A stretch of 6,489 bases of DNA. It comes from Planctomycetota bacterium. GTDB taxonomy: Bacteria > Planctomycetota > Phycisphaerae > Phycisphaerales > SM1A02. Below, one piece after another: positions 4,564 to 6,489 of the stretch; position 1 is the first letter of the stretch, and each line of letters opens with the position of its first letter. Made by a program: the position numbers and the translations under genes. The stretch lies in NCBI GenBank assembly GCA_022567855.1, contig JADFGE010000173.1:1-6489 (forward strand). Reading direction: 5' to 3'. The notes under the pieces are model-generated. The model did not search any database, was not told where the DNA came from, and was given only the letters and a program-made list of their open reading frames with translations.

Positions 4564-5685
4564 ATGTCAACGATCCAAATCGACCGCCTGCTTGATACGG
4601 TCATCCGGCAAAACGCGTCCGACCTTCACCTTACGGTGGGTCGCAAGCCGACGTTGCGCCTTCACGGCAAGCTGCGGAGTCTTGATACGAAGGTTCTGGA
4701 ATCGGATGACACGGTGTCGTTGATGAAGGCCATCACGCCGGAGCGCGCCCAGCAGGAGCTTCAGGAGGAGGGGAGCACAGACTTCGGCTTTGCCTACGGG
4801 ACGCAGGCAAGATTCCGCGTGGCGGTTTTCAGGCAGCGTGGAGACGTGGCGATCGCGCTTCGGTTGATCCCCAACCAGTTGATGACGTTCGAGGAGATCG
4901 GTCTGCCGCCGATCTGCAAGGAGCTGATTCGGCGGCCGCGTGGTCTGTACATCGTGACGGGGCCGACCGGGTCAGGCAAGACCACGTCGCTGGCGACGAT
5001 GATCGACCACATCAACACGAATCTCGATCGGCACATCATCACGGTCGAGGACCCGATCGAGTACTACCACTACCACAAGAAATCGATCATCGCCCAGCGT
5101 GAGGTGGGCGTGGACGTGCCGAGCTTCTCGGAGGCTCTGCGGCGCGGTCTTCGGGCCGATCCGGACGTGATGATGGTGGGCGAGATGCGCGACTTGGAAA
5201 CGATAGAAGCGGCCATCCGGGCCGCGGAGACCGGACACTTGGTCTTCGCCACGCTCCACACGACGGGCGCCGCAGGAACGATCAATCGCGTGATCGATGC
5301 GTTCCCACACAACCAGCAGTCCCAAGTTCGCGTACAACTGTCGGTGGCCCTGATCTGCGTTCTCAGCCAGGTACTGCTAGCGCGAACCGACCGGCTGGGG
5401 CGGATCGCCGCCTACGAGTTTCTGGTGGTGACGCCCGCGATCGCCAACCTCATCCGGGAGAACAAGACGTTCCGCATCGACTCGGCCATCCAGACCGGCA
5501 AGAAGTTCGGGATGCAACTGTTGGACGACCACCTCTGGAACCTGTACCAGCGGGGGGTCATCTCGGCAGAGGAGATGGTGGACAAGAGTAAGGATCCAGG
5601 GGAGCTCACGGAGAAGGTTCACCGGGCCGGCGGGACCGTCGGCCGGACCGAGCTGGACGCTGTCGTGGAGGACGTGGAGAGTTGA
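4564..5685 (+). CDS. pilT: Twitching motility retraction ATPase PilT
   Basis: A 373-residue hexameric ATPase that depolymerises type IV pili and drives retraction for twitching and surface sensing. The N-terminus carries the PilT-type A-S-D-L-H-L (18-23). Then come Walker A G-P-T-G-S-G-K-T-T at 133-141, Asp box V-E-D-P-I-E-Y at 161-167, Walker B M-M-V-G-E-M-R-D with catalytic E207, and the His box H225 to H232. The PilT hallmark A-I-R-N-L-I-R-E appears as A-I-A-N-L-I-R-E (292-299), with Ala for the first Arg, followed by the usual I-Q-T-G-K-K-x-G-M-Q. There is no MshEN domain and no zinc cysteines, which separates it from PilB. At 373 residues it is somewhat longer than typical PilT (about 345), through an acidic tail of roughly 20 to 30 residues. 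The ATG at 4564 has only a weak GAGA site at 4554-4557; no better start exists. PilU is an alternative paralogue. Confidence 0.93.
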   Translation: MSTIQIDRLLDTVIRQNASDLHLTVGRKPTLRLHGKLRSLDTKVLESDDTVSLMKAITPERAQQELQEEGSTDFGFAYGTQARFRVAVFRQRGDVAIALRLIPNQLMTFEEIGLPPICKELIRRPRGLYIVTGPTGSGKTTSLATMIDHINTNLDRHIITVEDPIEYYHYHKKSIIAQREVGVDVPSFSEALRRGLRADPDVMMVGEMRDLETIEAAIRAAETGHLVFATLHTTGAAGTINRVIDAFPHNQQSQVRVQLSVALICVLSQVLLARTDRLGRIAAYEFLVVTPAIANLIRENKTFRIDSAIQTGKKFGMQLLDDHLWNLYQRGVISAEEMVDKSKDPGELTEKVHRAGGTVGRTELDAVVEDVES

Positions 5686-5688
5686 AGC

Positions 5689-5716
5689 GGCACGCTGCCT
5701 GCCGGGCCGCCGTGCC
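5689..5716 (+). terminator. Stem-loop directly after pilT (terminator-like)
   Basis: GGCACG (5689-5694) pairs with CGTGCC (5711-5716). Inside, GCCT (5697-5700) can pair with GGGC (5704-5707) around a three-base loop. The structure starts 3 bases after the pilT stop. CCCCT rather than a T-run follows, so intrinsic termination is uncertain. It may mark the end of the pilB-pilT transcript, since a 287-bp gap follows. Confidence 0.35.
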
Positions 5717-5836
5717 CCCTCGTGTAGGGCCCTTCGCGTGATCGGCCCCGGGCGAAACAACGACCGGGCCAGAGCGATACCCGGATCGAATGTCGTATTA
5801 TCCAGGTGTCCTATCTGACTAATTGGCCATCTGCAT

Positions 5837-5864
5837 TTGCATAGCGTTTGAGAGGCACTATTAT
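5837..5864 (+). promoter_or_regulatory. Weak candidate promoter for the third ATPase-like gene
   Basis: TATTAT at 5859-5864 is a good -10 hexamer (5 of 6). TTGCAT at 5837-5842, 16 bases earlier, is a poor -35 (3 of 6). This stretch is the most AT-rich part of the gap. A start near 5871 would leave a leader of about 100 bases. Another TATTAT at 5796-5801 has no recognisable -35. Confidence 0.25.
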
Positions 5865-5891
5865 TGACCGTGTCTGCCATGAGCTGCAGAA

Positions 5892-5936
5892 CGCTCGAAG
5901 CGGACCGGGCTAGCCGCACAGCGGTAGGGCTGCCCG
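5892..5936 (+). other. Folded leader ahead of the third ATPase-like gene
   Basis: Two hairpins are visible: CGCT/AGCG (5892-5895 with 5899-5902), then a two-part stem with CGGGC (5906-5910) pairing GCCCG (5932-5936) and, inside it, GCCGC (5913-5917) pairing GCGGT (5921-5925). The structure ends 28 bases before the likely ribosome site. I compared it by eye with c-di-GMP riboswitch landmarks and did not recognise any class. Apart from this, the candidate promoter and the post-pilT stem-loop, I see nothing in the 5686-5972 gap. Confidence 0.35.
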
Positions 5937-5972
5937 AGATCGGTTGGACACAAAGGTACGGATAGGGACAAC

Positions 5973-6489
5973 ATGGCGGATCGAGCATATCGCTCAAAGA
6001 GCCCGGTGGATCCAACGGAGCTGAAGGGCCGTCGATTGGGGCGGGTCCTGACAAAACTGAAAAAGGTCACCCGGGAGCAGGTGCAGGAAGCGCTACAGCT
6101 ACAGAAGACGCGCAAGGAGCCTCTCGGCCAGTTGCTGGTCGGGTTGGGATATATCACGGACACGGACGTGCTGGAGGCGTTGGCCGGCCAGGCGGGGATG
6201 CGGATGGTCGAGCTCAAGGTGGACGCGATCCCCAACTCGGCGATCGAGGCGCTGCCGGCGGAGACGGCCAACACCTACCAGATCATTCCGCTGAAGTTCG
6301 ACAGCGGTACACGCCACATTGTGGTGGCGATGAAGAGTCCGGACAACTTCCGAGCCGTGGACGACTTGCGCCTGCTGATGGGATTCAAGGTGGAGGCGGT
6401 GGTGGCGCCGTGCGATCAGATCGACAGCGTGCTGAAGAAGCGCTACGGGGAGCAGGCGCCGTCGATGGCCGCAGTCATGGCCGAACTGG
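5973..6489 (+). CDS. N-terminal part of a second MshEN/PilB-type protein (runs off the window)
   Basis: An open frame of 172 codons from ATG 5973 to the window edge, preceded by AGGGA (5964-5968) at a 4-base spacing. Residues 21-73 form an MshEN module with the same geometry as in PilB: 24-residue motif (R21-Q44), 5-residue spacer, 24-residue motif (P50-Q73). The second keeps P-L-G-x-x-L-x-x-x-G...A-L-x-x-Q; the first keeps R-L-G and the final Gln but has K30 where the Gly should be. The remainder (about 74-160) continues like the type II secretion/PilB N-terminal domain, with I-P-L at 101-103 and a predicted alpha/beta fold. The ATPase core, if present, lies beyond the window, so it is either a second PilB/GspE-type ATPase or a shorter MshEN protein. 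Its place behind pilB and pilT suggests a role in the same pilus system. Confidence 0.85.
   Translation, partial: MADRAYRSKSPVDPTELKGRRLGRVLTKLKKVTREQVQEALQLQKTRKEPLGQLLVGLGYITDTDVLEALAGQAGMRMVELKVDAIPNSAIEALPAETANTYQIIPLKFDSGTRHIVVAMKSPDNFRAVDDLRLLMGFKVEAVVAPCDQIDSVLKKRYGEQAPSMAAVMAEL

Noticed and set aside
5880..5972. c-di-GMP riboswitch in the leader of the third gene
   Set aside because: The theme is tempting beside MshEN genes, but the conserved bases and paired-stem layout of known classes were not found by eye. It is kept only as an unclassified folded leader.
5861..6317. Minus-strand frames over the last gene
   Set aside because: They are antisense to the plus-strand MshEN frame that starts at 5973 and continues past the window; their products show no recognisable domain.

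Overview
The window looks like a chromosomal fragment of a Planctomycetota bacterium, probably of the Phycisphaerae type. The grounds are high GC, a secreted protein ending in two dockerin-like repeats that close with W-G-P-C-P, a stand-alone CoaB rather than a CoaBC fusion, and gene gaps full of short repeats and perfect hairpins. This assignment is inference from style; there is no rRNA or other marker gene here.

Layout. Bases 1-15 appear to be the last codons of an upstream gene with the same C-terminal ending as the next gene. A secreted CotH-kinase-like protein with two C-terminal dockerin-like repeats follows (111-1484, +). Bases 1485-1952 hold no gene but a dense mosaic of short tandem repeats, inverted 8-bp arrays, three hairpins and a C-rich heptamer tract. 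A stand-alone phosphopantothenate-cysteine ligase, coaB, lies on the minus strand (1953-2630). A 158-bp divergent gap with a candidate promoter leads into a type IV pilus cluster on the plus strand: a PilB/GspE-type assembly ATPase (2789-4498), a PilT-type retraction ATPase (4564-5685), a 287-bp structured gap, and the start of a second protein with a PilB/GspE N-terminal domain (5973 to the window edge).

How they work together. PilB and PilT are the opposed extension and retraction motors of type IV pili, so the right half is a motility/adhesion motor cluster. Both PilB-type proteins begin with an MshEN-like domain built as 24-residue motif, 5-residue spacer, 24-residue motif, the architecture of a c-di-GMP receptor, so pilus extension may be under second-messenger control. 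CoaB is housekeeping (coenzyme A synthesis) and shares only the divergent promoter region. The CotH-like protein is exported and not obviously linked to the pilus genes.

No wholly new system is evident. The most unusual material is the repeat mosaic at 1485-1890, the shared dockerin-like ending of two adjacent genes, and the paired MshEN domains with complementary degenerate half-motifs.
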